64,000 nucleotides of DNA from Thiodiazotropha sp040506705 (GCA_040506705.1 JBEVWG010000046.1:70042-134041); one strand, 5' to 3'; shown: positions 53,954-63,179, counted from the stretch's first letter. The notes: generated by a model from the letters alone, not told the origin. Program-made: numbers and translations.

Positions 53954-55576
53954 ATGACGACAGATCACGAGCATGATGTACTTATCGTAGGCAGCGGAGC
54001 TGCCGGACTCAGCCTTGCCCTCCATCTTGACGAAAACCTGAAAATTGCGGTGATCTCCAAGAAGGAACTGGAGGAGACCAACACCTACTATGCTCAAGGG
54101 GGCATCTCTGTAGTGTTGGATGAAGAGGACAGCATCGCCTCTCATGTCAAAGACACCTTGGATGCGGGAGCTGGACTGTGCGATGAGAAGACGGTGCAGC
54201 TGGTGGTGGAAAAAGGCCCCTCGAATATTGACTGGCTACTTAAGGGGGGCGTCAATTTTACCCGGGATGATAACTCTGCAACCAGCGGCGGGTATCACTT
54301 GACCCAGGAGGGTGGACATTCCCATCGAAGAGTCATTCATGCTGCGGATGCCACAGGCAGGGAGGTAGAAACCACCTTGCAGAGTCAAGTCAAGGCTCGC
54401 AGCAACATCGAAATCTTTGAACACCATATCGCAATCGATCTGATCACCAGTGAAAAAAGTGGTGAAATAAAGCAGCAAAAGCACTGCTATGGAGCTTATG
54501 TCCTTGATCATGAAAGCAACCATGTTCAGACTTTCAGGGCACGTTTTGTCGTGTTGGCAACTGGCGGAGCAAGTAAAGTATATCTATACACAAGCAATCC
54601 TGACGTCTCAACCGGGGATGGTATCGCCATGGCCTGGCGAGCAGGCTGCAGGGTTGCCAACATGGAGTTCATCCAGTTTCACCCCACCTGCCTCTACCAC
54701 CCCGAAGCCAAGAGTTTCCTTATCTCTGAAGCCGTAAGAGGTGAAGGCGGACAACTCAAACTTCCCGACGGAAGTCGTTTCATGCCACGCTTCGATAAGC
54801 GCGCTGAACTTGCTCCCAGGGATATTGTTGCCCGAGCCATTGACCATGAAATGAAACGCATTGGTGCTGATTGCCTCTATCTCGACATAAGCCACAAACC
54901 CACCGAATTTATCCAAGAGCATTTCCCAACCATCTATAATCGTTGTCTGAATTTCGGCATCGATATGTCGAAACAGGCCATTCCCGTAGTACCAGCAGCC
55001 CACTATACCTGTGGTGGTGTCATGGCTGACCACAAGGCCAGAACAGATATTGCAGGTCTCTATGTGGTGGGAGAAAGTGCCTATACCGGCCTGCATGGCG
55101 CCAATCGCATGGCCAGCAATTCCCTACTTGAGTGCTTGGTTTTCGCCGAACTGGCAGCTAAAGATATCCATGAACTGGCGCCTGTTACGCCGCAACCTCC
55201 GACAATACCTCCCTGGGACGAAAGTCGGGTGACAGAACCTGATGAAGAGGTGGTTGTATCCCATAACTGGGATGAGTTGCGCCATTTCATGTGGGATTAT
55301 GTCGGCATAGTAAGGAGCAACAAGCGTCTGGTACGCGCCCGTCGCCGAGTAGACCTGTTACAACGGGAAATCGTAGAGTACTACAGTAACTTCAGGGTCA
55401 GTATGGATCTGCTGGAACTGAGAAACCTGGTTGATGTAGCTGACATGATTATCCGTTCTGCTCAGTGCCGCCGTGAAAGCCGGGGGCTCCATTTCACCTT
55501 GGATTTCCCATATCGGGACGACCGGGTGCAGAATAAACCGACAATCCTGATCCCAGAGGCCTACTCTCCTTTTTGA
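53954..55576 (+). CDS. nadB: L-aspartate oxidase NadB
   Basis: A 540-aa flavoenzyme, the same length as the E. coli protein. The FAD dinucleotide motif VLIVGSGAAGLSLAL opens the protein; ETNTYYAQGGISVV, the HRRVIHAADATG segment and GLHGANRMASNSLLEC follow. It oxidises aspartate to iminoaspartate for NAD synthesis with oxygen or fumarate as acceptor. Divergent from rpoE and convergent, with 16 nt overlap, with ygfX, the usual neighbourhood in Gammaproteobacteria. Confidence 0.97.
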   Translation: MTTDHEHDVLIVGSGAAGLSLALHLDENLKIAVISKKELEETNTYYAQGGISVVLDEEDSIASHVKDTLDAGAGLCDEKTVQLVVEKGPSNIDWLLKGGVNFTRDDNSATSGGYHLTQEGGHSHRRVIHAADATGREVETTLQSQVKARSNIEIFEHHIAIDLITSEKSGEIKQQKHCYGAYVLDHESNHVQTFRARFVVLATGGASKVYLYTSNPDVSTGDGIAMAWRAGCRVANMEFIQFHPTCLYHPEAKSFLISEAVRGEGGQLKLPDGSRFMPRFDKRAELAPRDIVARAIDHEMKRIGADCLYLDISHKPTEFIQEHFPTIYNRCLNFGIDMSKQAIPVVPAAHYTCGGVMADHKARTDIAGLYVVGESAYTGLHGANRMASNSLLECLVFAELAAKDIHELAPVTPQPPTIPPWDESRVTEPDEEVVVSHNWDELRHFMWDYVGIVRSNKRLVRARRRVDLLQREIVEYYSNFRVSMDLLELRNLVDVADMIIRSAQCRRESRGLHFTLDFPYRDDRVQNKPTILIPEAYSPF

Positions 55577-56010
55577 TGAAACGATCCGTGATTTAATAAT
55601 ATTCTTAAACGACGCATTTCATCTTCAGGCAGAGCATCCTGAAACAGAATCATCAATGGATGTCGCCAGCGATTTCTCACATCGAAGCGCAGTAGCACCA
55701 GCCATGGGGTAACCAAGCTGTCTGTTCGCAATTTTGCTGAAATTCGTTGCCCGTCGGTCAACAAAATCTTTGCATGTCCACTAGATTTTATATGCGCTTC
55801 AACGACCTCTATCTGAGGAATAAGCTTGTAGCCTTGTATCCGTGCATAGCCAAGCAGCAGAAGTAGAAAAACCAATGAAAATTTATAGTACCCGACAATT
55901 GGGGCAAGCGAGATTATTAAAAATGCCAGCGTATAAAGAAACAGATACCAATTAGCCAACTGCTTAGAATTACCTGGCCTTAATGTTATTGAGGGGATTG
56001 TTTTTTTCAT
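55561..56010 (-). CDS. YgfX/CptA-like membrane protein
   Basis: A 149-aa protein with two close spans (about 20-35 and 43-58) and a cytoplasmic domain with TPWLVLLRFD and a late DALPEDEMRRLRILL, as in YgfX. In E. coli YgfX is encoded with SdhE (YgfY) and has been described as a toxin acting on cytoskeletal proteins, or as an assembly factor. Here no sdhE gene is adjacent: the 96 bp upstream hold no such frame. The overlap with nadB is convergent. Confidence 0.75.
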   Translation of the reverse strand: MKKTIPSITLRPGNSKQLANWYLFLYTLAFLIISLAPIVGYYKFSLVFLLLLLGYARIQGYKLIPQIEVVEAHIKSSGHAKILLTDGQRISAKLRTDSLVTPWLVLLRFDVRNRWRHPLMILFQDALPEDEMRRLRILLNHGSFHQKGE

Positions 56011-56089
56011 ATTTGCCGCCTCCCTGCGACTTTGACGTCACGCTATCTACACATCCCGATATGCAACTAGTGTGGTGCGTCATACTAGG

Positions 56090-56104
56090 GCCTGTTAACA
56101 CTAA
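56090..56104. repeat. 15-bp repeat, copy 2 (GCCTGTTAACACTAA)
   Basis: Exact copy of 42792-42806. It lies 2 nt from the stop codon of the porin gene. Confidence 0.5.
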
Positions 56105-56106
56105 AA

Positions 56107-57252
56107 TTAAAATTCGAATGTTACTTTTACGCCAAACCGATTTGATTCAGAAATATTAGCCTCATCATCCAGTTCAAAGTTTAAAAAATCACTCTCGTAC
56201 GCAGCGCGAAGATACTCTATTGTCAAACTGGCATGTTTCCCTTCATATCTCGTGAAAGCGATACCATATTGTCGTTTTGGTTTCTCATCCAGTTCGCGAC
56301 TTCCTTCATATCGAAAAGCGACCTCGATATTATACTCAGGTATGATGTGAACATATTCAGCATTCCATGCAATGGGTCTGTTTTTATGTTTCTCTAACTC
56401 TTGAAATTCTCCGGTGGCAGCAACATATTCTATTGAGACTTCGTACATTATCCCTATCCAGAGCAGATATCCACTTACGGCTGAAACACGATCGGTATAT
56501 CGATTATCGCTCTCCTCAAGTAATCTCTCATCAGCATCTGCAAGGTCAGATTGATAACTCAATCCAAGGGAGAGCATCTGTAATGGCCAGGTTTCCACTG
56601 ATAGTGCCCAATCCCATTGATCATCATCACTCCATTCATTTGCACGACCTTGATAGAACGCGAGGGTCAAATCGAATTCATCACTAGGACCATACTTTAA
56701 ACTAACAACCCTTCTCGACTGGGTCTCAGCAAATTCCAGCATTGGTCCCGAGACAAAATGGCTGAAATAGGTTCCAAATGGTGTGTACTGTTTACCAATC
56801 GATATCTCCCAAGGGTCATACTCAAAAGCAATAAAAGCTTCATCAGAAATGAATTTATCGATCTCTGTGTCATACTCCAATATCAATTCGGCTTCGAACA
56901 GCTCACTGGGATCCAGTATGAATCCAAATTGAAGCGAGGCCGAATCTTCACTCACATCTATATCCCGTGACAGCTCCTTGGATTTCAACACCTCATGTTG
57001 TATTTCACCTTCCAACAGAGTGGATAGGGTCAGCCACGGCGTTATCTCCCGTTGCAATCCCGCTTCCCGTTGTTCTTCCCTTGTACGATAAATTCGGCCT
57101 GAAGCCCCAATTTCATTTAGTTGTTGAATCTCCGTCTCTTCATCCTCATCATCCGCTTCAGGATCCATCTCTTCAGCAATTGCCATGGAGAGTGTCATCA
57201 TCAGCATAATGGAAATAAAACCACAGCAGTGCTTAATTTTCCTCAACCTCAT
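56107..57252 (-). CDS. LbtU-like outer-membrane porin
   Basis: A 381-aa protein from ATG 57252, chosen because GAGGT lies 9 nt upstream and a signal peptide (about residues 8-27, cleavage near AIAEE) follows; the longer frame puts it internally. After an acidic stretch and a short coiled-coil-like segment (LNEIGASG..YRTREEQREA), alternating beta strands with Tyr/Phe ends run to a C-terminal VTFEF, the classic outer-membrane sorting end. The pattern recalls the LbtU siderophore-porin family. Substrate is unknown. Confidence 0.78.
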   Translation of the reverse strand: MRLRKIKHCCGFISIMLMMTLSMAIAEEMDPEADDEDEETEIQQLNEIGASGRIYRTREEQREAGLQREITPWLTLSTLLEGEIQHEVLKSKELSRDIDVSEDSASLQFGFILDPSELFEAELILEYDTEIDKFISDEAFIAFEYDPWEISIGKQYTPFGTYFSHFVSGPMLEFAETQSRRVVSLKYGPSDEFDLTLAFYQGRANEWSDDDQWDWALSVETWPLQMLSLGLSYQSDLADADERLLEESDNRYTDRVSAVSGYLLWIGIMYEVSIEYVAATGEFQELEKHKNRPIAWNAEYVHIIPEYNIEVAFRYEGSRELDEKPKRQYGIAFTRYEGKHASLTIEYLRAAYESDFLNFELDDEANISESNRFGVKVTFEF

Positions 57253-57828
57253 ACAGATTAACCTCTGTAATTCCCTGCCATCATAAAAAAAGCATATCTT
57301 GTATAAATATCCTACAAGATTTCCTGCGATTAACTGAAAATATTTCATAGTACATTTGTTATATAGAACCTGTTTCCAGCGGTCATTTACATACCCACAC
57401 AAGAAAATCTGCAAATGCCAGCAGCAGTTATTGCCCTATTCACATGTATCTATCACTAAATTTTACATCACATTATCAGATAGTTAACTAGCTTCCCTCC
57501 CCTTATATAACCTTGTTTCTATATCCCCTAATCCGGAAACGGCATTAACTTAAGTCAACACATCGAAACAGCTGTCGTTGTGTATACCCACCCCTGATTT
57601 TATGGGATGACCGAAATCTTAAATTCCGAAAAAAACAGATGGGGGCACGAAACTGGAGAATTTAATCAGGATTCATGTCCTGACGATTGTGGAAAAACAG
57701 AACTGATACCGGAACTGATAGTGATATGGATTACGATGGCCAGCAGCAAAGTGGCTCTATTTAACTGCTCATCTCAAGCCATGAATGATCAGCTTCGGTC
57801 AATAATTAAATTATTAGGAGATTTAAAG
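57253..57828. other. 576-bp divergent upstream region of porin and secreted-protein genes
   Basis: No convincing gene. The frame of the downstream protein remains open back to 57607 but that part lacks a signal peptide and a ribosome-binding site. An 18-bp palindrome, TCAGGA-TTCATG-TCCTGA (57666-57683), could be a regulator site. Promoters for both genes are expected here. Confidence 0.5.
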
Positions 57829-58941
57829 ATGAAAAACAGACTTCTGATGATGACCGGACTCTCTCTGGTTGCATCATCCATGTTCACTTCGGAAGCAGTC
57901 ATTGCAAATGATAGTGTTGTATCACCCTGTGTAAAAACCGCGAAATATATGTATCGTGCTTGCAGATCGGATGAGAGTGATGACTTTAAAACCAGCTTAG
58001 CGAACTGTCTGAACCTTGCTGAAACCGGCGAAAGGCGAGCTTGTAGGAGAGAGGCACAAATGGTGCGTAAAGAGGATGCTGAATTCTGTCACGATCAGAT
58101 GGATGCCAGGAGCGAAGCCTGTGAGGTATTGAATGAACATCGATATGACTCAGATCCCCTGCTGGATCCCACATTGACCTTTCTTGACCCGGACGAGATA
58201 GATGAAAGCAATGCAAATCCCTATGTTTCTCTCGTCGCAGGTCATACCGCTGTAGTTCGAGCGGGGGAAGAGGCTGAAGAAACCGTCATCATTCATGTCA
58301 CAGATGAATCAAGAGAGATTCAGGGTGTACTCTGCCGAGTTGTTGCAGATGCGGTTGTGGTTACTGAAACAGATGATGAAGATGGCTCTATTGATTATCA
58401 GCCTGTTGAGATAACGGATGACTGGTTTGCACAGGATATCCATGGCGATGTCTACTATTGTGGAGAAATCTCGCGAAATTATGAGGATGGGGTTCTGGTG
58501 GATATCGATGGCTCATTTGAGTCTGGCAGGGATTTTGCCAAAGCAGGACTATTGATCATGTCCATGCCACAAATAGATGTTGCCCATAGGCAGGAGTTTT
58601 CTCTAGGCGAAGCAGAAGATATTGTGCAATATATAGACTTGGCAGCAATTCCTAATCAGGAAAATGAACTATATCCATGTTCAGATGCTGGAGGCTGTCT
58701 GATGACCTATGATTTTGCACCACTTGACCCTGAAGCCACAGAATTCAAGTACTACATACCTGGTATTGGTTTCGTTTTGGCCGAAGCAATGGAAGATGGC
58801 GAGCTGACTGGTGAGCGGGAAGAGTTGATTTGCGCTGGTGACTCCCTAGACATTCTTCATCAGCCACAATGTGGAATTGAGAATCCTGAAAAGTTGTTAG
58901 CGGAATTATGTAAACTCTCTCCAGACGCATTCTGCGAATAG
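57829..58941 (+). CDS. Secreted acidic Cys-containing protein, unknown family
   Basis: A 370-aa exported protein from ATG 57829, with TAGGAG at 57815-57820. Signal peptide about 1-26 (cleavage near VIAND). A first Cys-rich part (about 30-95; CRSDESDD, CRREAQM) with regularly spaced Cys is followed by a strongly acidic beta-rich part (VRAGEEAEETVIIHVTD) and a C-terminal Cys-containing segment. Cysteines near the end would allow several disulfides. Family not recognised. It precedes a membrane LuxR-type regulator by 84 nt. Confidence 0.75.
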   Translation: MKNRLLMMTGLSLVASSMFTSEAVIANDSVVSPCVKTAKYMYRACRSDESDDFKTSLANCLNLAETGERRACRREAQMVRKEDAEFCHDQMDARSEACEVLNEHRYDSDPLLDPTLTFLDPDEIDESNANPYVSLVAGHTAVVRAGEEAEETVIIHVTDESREIQGVLCRVVADAVVVTETDDEDGSIDYQPVEITDDWFAQDIHGDVYYCGEISRNYEDGVLVDIDGSFESGRDFAKAGLLIMSMPQIDVAHRQEFSLGEAEDIVQYIDLAAIPNQENELYPCSDAGGCLMTYDFAPLDPEATEFKYYIPGIGFVLAEAMEDGELTGEREELICAGDSLDILHQPQCGIENPEKLLAELCKLSPDAFCE

Positions 58942-59025
58942 AGAGCTAGCATCGGGGGATGTGGTTACAGCCTCCCCCGATAGGCATAAAACCAGCTGAA
59001 AGATAGCGACAAAAGAGATGATGAA

Positions 59026-59574
59026 ATGAATAACATTTTCAAACAATTGGGGCATTGGAAGAGTATTCTCGCCATTGTGGGTGGCAGTGTGCTGCTTATG
59101 CTGTTGGAAATACTCGAAGACCCTGATCTCGGCTTCTGGGATATAGTTCTTGAGATGATACAACCAACGCTGATTGTCATTGTTGCTGTGGGAATGGTTC
59201 GCCTGATAGAACAGATCAATATCCAACACGAGACACAAATGCTGCTCATTAAAGATTTGGAAACTGCTCGGGTCGAAGGTATGCAGTGGCGTGGAAAAAT
59301 GAGCGATTTGATCAAGGGACTCAGTGAAGGTATCGCCACCCAGTTTACTGAATGGGGTTTGACCCCTGCCGAGCGTGAGGTTGGTTTACTAATACTGAAA
59401 GGGTTGAGCTACAAAGAGATTGCCATCATACGTAACGTAAGCGAAAAAACAGTTCGACTACAGGCTCATACCATCTATCGAAAAGCAAAACTCAGTGGAC
59501 GGGCTGCCCTATCGGCCTACTTTCTGGAGGATCTGCTATTGCCGTCAGAGCCTACTAATAAGACTCTGGGTTGA
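59026..59574 (+). CDS. LuxR-family transcriptional regulator with N-terminal membrane anchor
   Basis: A 182-aa protein. Two hydrophobic segments (about 14-28 and 42-62) precede a short helical linker and a C-terminal GerE/LuxR helix-turn-helix (about 108-170): LTPAEREVGLLILKGLSYKE and SEKTVRLQAHTIYRKAKLSG. Membrane-anchored one-component regulators of this design sense envelope or signal input directly. Its likely target is the secreted-protein gene upstream or its own region; this is inference. Confidence 0.85.
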   Translation: MNNIFKQLGHWKSILAIVGGSVLLMLLEILEDPDLGFWDIVLEMIQPTLIVIVAVGMVRLIEQINIQHETQMLLIKDLETARVEGMQWRGKMSDLIKGLSEGIATQFTEWGLTPAEREVGLLILKGLSYKEIAIIRNVSEKTVRLQAHTIYRKAKLSGRAALSAYFLEDLLLPSEPTNKTLG

Positions 59575-59596
59575 CCAGAAACTCCTTATGGATCGC

Positions 59597-60889
59597 TTAT
59601 ACACGATTCAACACAACACGCACACGGAGTCCACCGTATTCTGGTGAGCGATCAAAATCTATCTGACCATGGTAGAGCTGAACCACATCATGGACAATCG
59701 CCAATCCCAATCCATGCCCTTCGACACTTTCATCAAGACGGCTTCCTCGCAGTGTCATACGCTTAATATCCCCCTCTTCCAGCCCCTTGCCATCGTCTTC
59801 CACAACAATCTGCATCTGCTCGGATCCTGACACGTGGCAAACAACCTGCTGATTTGCCCATTTGCATGCGTTATCCAGAAGGTTACCCAACAGTTCCAGC
59901 ATATCCTCACGATCACCGAATGGGGTACACTCCTGATCTACATGCAACGCCAGCTTCATGCCGCGGTCTTGATAGATCTGTCTCAATGCTTCTATCAAGT
60001 CGTTTAAATCAACACTTGGATTGAAGCGTTGATTGATTGTTCCACCTCCTGTTAATCGAGCGCGTTTCAGCTCTCTTTCGATCAGAAGACGAATTCGATC
60101 AAGTTGCTGACTCGCTTGTTGATGTTCACTAGCCTGATGTTGTTTCTCTATCTGTTTATCTAAATATCTGGTCAATAGATTGAGGGGGCCTTTGATTGCG
60201 TGCGCCAGATTACCTAGAGCATTACGTGAACGTTGATTACGTTTTGTAAGCAGTTGCAGTAGATGATTAACCTCCTTGACCAGAGGTGACATTTCGCTGG
60301 GCACATCTTCATTCAACAATTTCTCCTGGCCCAATGAGAGGCTATTGACATCCTCCAACAAGGGATCAAGACGACGAAATGATTGCCGAATCACTACACC
60401 CTGAACAATCAACAGAACAACCAGACCGGCAAAAGCCAATAGAGCAAAGTTCTTTATGAAAGCTTCTCGTTGTCTGTTGATTGGCAGAAGATCTTCTGCA
60501 ACAGCCAGAATTAGATCCTCTCCCTGTTTCCTATAGCCATGGACCCATACCAATAGCTGCTGATCTTCAGGGCCTTGGAGATAGTGCCGTTCGCTCTGGC
60601 CAGGGTTAACCCAAGGTACAGAAAGTTTAAAATCCCATAGTGATCTAGAAGTGATTTCTCTGCCAGTTGCCTGGCGAATCAGATAGTAGTGACCTGAAAA
60701 CGGTCGTTGATAGACTTGATTAATGTAGGCCGCATTGACATCGATTTCCGACTCTACAACGATCGCCCCTAGAATCGCCTCGCTGTCGTGTTCCAATCTC
60801 GAGGCAATAAAGTCTTCAGTTAATTTTTCTATAGAGCCTTCACCGAAAAACCACAGCAAAAGCATCAATAACGCCAGGCTGATGGTCAA
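59597..60889 (-). CDS. PhoQ-like sensor histidine kinase
   Basis: A 430-aa kinase from TTG 60889. First span at about 1-15, periplasmic sensor (about 16-150), second span (about 145-165), HAMP-like linker, the HisKA His in NLAHAIKGPLNLL and the HATPase region with LLGNLLDNACKWA, DDGKGL and GLGLAIVHDV. The reading frame stays open upstream through NSIEHRLHIG, typical of the N-terminus of homologues, to a stop inside a mobile element. No good start codon lies there. The native start was probably lost when the element inserted after the response-regulator gene. Confidence 0.88.
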   Translation of the reverse strand: MTISLALLMLLLWFFGEGSIEKLTEDFIASRLEHDSEAILGAIVVESEIDVNAAYINQVYQRPFSGHYYLIRQATGREITSRSLWDFKLSVPWVNPGQSERHYLQGPEDQQLLVWVHGYRKQGEDLILAVAEDLLPINRQREAFIKNFALLAFAGLVVLLIVQGVVIRQSFRRLDPLLEDVNSLSLGQEKLLNEDVPSEMSPLVKEVNHLLQLLTKRNQRSRNALGNLAHAIKGPLNLLTRYLDKQIEKQHQASEHQQASQQLDRIRLLIERELKRARLTGGGTINQRFNPSVDLNDLIEALRQIYQDRGMKLALHVDQECTPFGDREDMLELLGNLLDNACKWANQQVVCHVSGSEQMQIVVEDDGKGLEEGDIKRMTLRGSRLDESVEGHGLGLAIVHDVVQLYHGQIDFDRSPEYGGLRVRVVLNRV

Positions 60890-60917
60890 GCCAATATGCA
60901 GACGATGTTCTATCGAG

Positions 60918-61189
60918 TTAAGGGCACCTCTATTAATTGCTTGTGCCCTCTGGCTTTACGGCCCGTTCAGAATCAAGGCGTGCTTTTGAAGTCATGCTTA
61001 TTGCCTGTCGAAAAAGCGCAACGCAGAGTCTGGACGGGTCGTAAAGCCCCGTAGGGCACGACCTGAAGCATGCATCTGCTGGGTTGTGATGCTTGAGAAT
61101 GGAACAATCATTCTGCTTCGACTCATGCCTTGCAGCTACACGCTTCAGGTCACGCAGAGAGCATAAGCAGTTAATAGAGGTGCCTTTAA
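60918..61189. mobile_element. MITE-like element (264 bp) with 31-bp imperfect terminal inverted repeats and TTAA duplications
   Basis: TTAA at 60918-60921 and 61186-61189 flank a 264-bp non-coding element (60922-61185). The left end GGGCACCTCTATTAATTGCT and the reverse complement of the right end AGGCACCTCTATTAACTGCT match over 31 bp with four mismatches. A nested hairpin (GGTCGT..GCCC..GGGC..ACGACC, about 61037-61063) lies inside. There is no transposase. The right TTAA contains the TAA stop of the response-regulator gene. No second copy was seen in the window. Confidence 0.8.
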
Positions 61190-61860
61190 GACTCAATACC
61201 GACATAGATGTAACCCTGACCACGACGGGTTTCGATTGCCTGTTTGCCTAATTTATCACGTAAACGGCGAATATAGACTTCAATCAGATTACTGTCACGA
61301 TCAAAATCCTGTTCATAAACATGCTCTGTGAGCCGGGTCTTGGAGAGTATTTTTCCCTGGTTGAGAATAAAGAACCTCAACAGTCTGAATTCAGTGCCTG
61401 TGAGATCATAGCGATGTTGATCAGGTAGAATCATCTGTTGCTTCTCCTCATCGAGTTCCACGCCACCCGCCTTGAGACTGCTGCCAACCATCTCATGGCT
61501 ACGACGTATCAATGCCTGAAGTCTGACAAGCAACTCTTCGAAATGAAATGGCTTTCCCAGATAATCATCCGCGCCCGCTTTAAATCCCGCCACCCGTTCA
61601 TGCCAGGCATCCCGTCCAGTGAGAACAATCACTGGCGTATTATTTCCCTTGCTACGCCAGTTTTGCAACACATCGATGCCTGCGCGCTGTGGTAGCCCGA
61701 GATCTAAGATGATGAGATCGTATTCCGTTTCATCTCCCATGAATTCTGCCTCAATGCCCTGTTTTGCAAGGTCGACCGCATAACCTTGGTGCTCAAGATC
61801 CTGCTTGAGAGAAGCTGAAAGGAGTTCATCATCTTCAACCAGTAACAGACGCATACTCAA
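61186..61860 (-). CDS. OmpR/PhoP-family response regulator
   Basis: A 224-aa regulator. The receiver domain (about 1-120) has the acidic pocket LLVEDDELL, phosphoacceptor Asp51 in LIILDLGLP and the conserved Lys in GKPFH. The winged-helix DNA-binding domain (about 128-222) has LTGTEFRLLRFF and NLIEVYIRRLRDKL. It overlaps the PepSY gene by 4 nt (61857-61860) and should be phosphorylated by the downstream histidine kinase. The stop codon TAA is formed at the junction with the mobile element. Confidence 0.94.
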   Translation of the reverse strand: MSMRLLLVEDDELLSASLKQDLEHQGYAVDLAKQGIEAEFMGDETEYDLIILDLGLPQRAGIDVLQNWRSKGNNTPVIVLTGRDAWHERVAGFKAGADDYLGKPFHFEELLVRLQALIRRSHEMVGSSLKAGGVELDEEKQQMILPDQHRYDLTGTEFRLLRFFILNQGKILSKTRLTEHVYEQDFDRDSNLIEVYIRRLRDKLGKQAIETRRGQGYIYVGIES

Positions 61861-62168
61861 TCCTCTAACTCACGCTTCAGAATCTGGCCATTGGCAGCAT
61901 CGACAAGGTACTCCCATACCACACCCTGTTCATCAAGTATCTCTATTTCATATAGATATTGGGAACCTTTGCGTTCCAGCTCCACCTCAAGAACCCGCCC
62001 TTGTCGTTCAGCTTGAATAGCGTTCACAATCCCCTGCAATGGGAGAATCTCTCCAGCCTGTGTCAGGCGCCTGGCCTCTTGATAACTCTCCTCTTCATCA
62101 GCATGAGCCACAACCGATGTTATTAGCAAAGTCGAAATCAGCATTGTGCAACAAATCTTGACCATCAA
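61857..62168 (-). CDS. PepSY-domain periplasmic protein
   Basis: A 103-aa protein with a signal peptide (about 1-23, cleavage near AHADEE) and a PepSY domain (about 30-100; ILPLQGIVNAI, EVELERKGSQYLYEIEILDE, VDAANGQILKRE). PepSY domains inhibit proteases or accompany haem/electron-transfer and two-component genes. It lies between the cytochrome genes and the response regulator in one transcription unit. Confidence 0.9.
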   Translation of the reverse strand: MMVKICCTMLISTLLITSVVAHADEEESYQEARRLTQAGEILPLQGIVNAIQAERQGRVLEVELERKGSQYLYEIEILDEQGVVWEYLVDAANGQILKRELED

Positions 62169-62762
62169 CTAATCATCCCATCGACCATAACCAGGAATTT
62201 TAATCTCATGTTCATTAAATGACCCCTTTAAAGCCTGAGTATGGCAGGAATCACAATTACTGAAGCTGGTTTTCTCTCCTTTGTTCTGCAACATCCGTGG
62301 AGAAATTTCATCATGTTCATGTTTAAAAAAAGAGGTCTCAGTAATCCGCATGGGTACAGATGATGAACGAAGAGACCAGACTATTTTTTTTGACAATGCT
62401 CTATCACTGCCATCAGCTGAATTGATTTTCAGATAGTTCAAGATGTACTCCTGATCTTCATCAGTCAACTCAGCGTTTTCACCGAAATGGTCATCCAGCC
62501 CAGTCATGATCAACTGCCAGGAGGCTTCAGGTAAAAAGCCGGGTTGAAATGGAAAATGACAACTGCCACACTCCTCAAGATAACGCTCACTTCCCAGTGA
62601 GTTCACCTGCATCGACTCAGAGTTGAACCAGCGTGAGAAGTATCCGCTATGCTCCTCATGTTCACGTTCATCCTCATGTTCGTCGCGATCGGCTAAAACC
62701 ACACCGAAACCAAGTACCAATGGAGCAATCCCTAATAGTAACCAATAGTTTTGCTTTTTCAC
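62169..62762 (-). CDS. Dihaem cytochrome c (DHC type)
   Basis: A 197-aa exported cytochrome with signal segment (about 8-25). Two haem motifs are visible: CGSCH (about 60-64) and CDSCH (about 171-175). Between them is a helical block with FQPGFLPEASWQLIM, typical of the DHC family. It is encoded with an SHP-like cytochrome and a cytochrome b561, the usual partners. Electron flow quinol to b561 to DHC to SHP is the known model for this family. Confidence 0.9.
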   Translation of the reverse strand: MKKQNYWLLLGIAPLVLGFGVVLADRDEHEDEREHEEHSGYFSRWFNSESMQVNSLGSERYLEECGSCHFPFQPGFLPEASWQLIMTGLDDHFGENAELTDEDQEYILNYLKINSADGSDRALSKKIVWSLRSSSVPMRITETSFFKHEHDEISPRMLQNKGEKTSFSNCDSCHTQALKGSFNEHEIKIPGYGRWDD

Positions 62763-62776
62763 ATCTCACCTCCTAA

Positions 62777-63175
62777 TCACTGTTGCTGCAGATATTGCAG
62801 AATGTCGCCCTTTTCCTGAGCTGTACACGCCCTACCCCAGGTCCATTTGCAATTACGCTTAAACCACTTCTCAATCTTTTTCCCATCTCTCAGACGATCT
62901 GGATTAACCGATACTGACAAGGGCTCAATGGTTTTGCCTGTCTTCACATGACGCCCCGGCTTTTGCAGATCATCGCCGTGGCAGTCGTTACAAGTGCGGT
63001 TTTTGCCACTTTTTTCATCTCTTATCTTTTGCTGCCATAATATTTCACCTTGCGCAGCAGAAAATGGACCCGCCCCCATGCTTTGATAGCTGCTGAGTCT
63101 CTCTTGCAACGCATTGGCATACAGTAGAGCAGGAAAACAAAACAGGATTAATGGAATTGTGATTACTGTTTTCAT
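62777..63175 (-). CDS. SHP-like monohaem cytochrome (DUF1924)
   Basis: A 132-aa exported cytochrome with signal peptide (1-19) and one haem motif, CNDCHG (about 62-67). The LQERLSSYQSMGAGPFSAAQG start and KWFKRNCKWTWGRACTAQEKG segment match the DUF1924/SHP (sphaeroides haem protein) family, in which the haem can bind oxygen or nitric oxide. A short gap (14 nt) separates it from the DHC gene. Confidence 0.9.
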   Translation of the reverse strand: MKTVITIPLILFCFPALLYANALQERLSSYQSMGAGPFSAAQGEILWQQKIRDEKSGKNRTCNDCHGDDLQKPGRHVKTGKTIEPLSVSVNPDRLRDGKKIEKWFKRNCKWTWGRACTAQEKGDILQYLQQQ

Positions 63176-63179
63176 AGAA

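Noticed and set aside
57607..57828. 74-residue N-terminal extension of the secreted protein
   Set aside because: It would bury the signal peptide internally; ATG 57829 has TAGGAG at proper spacing.
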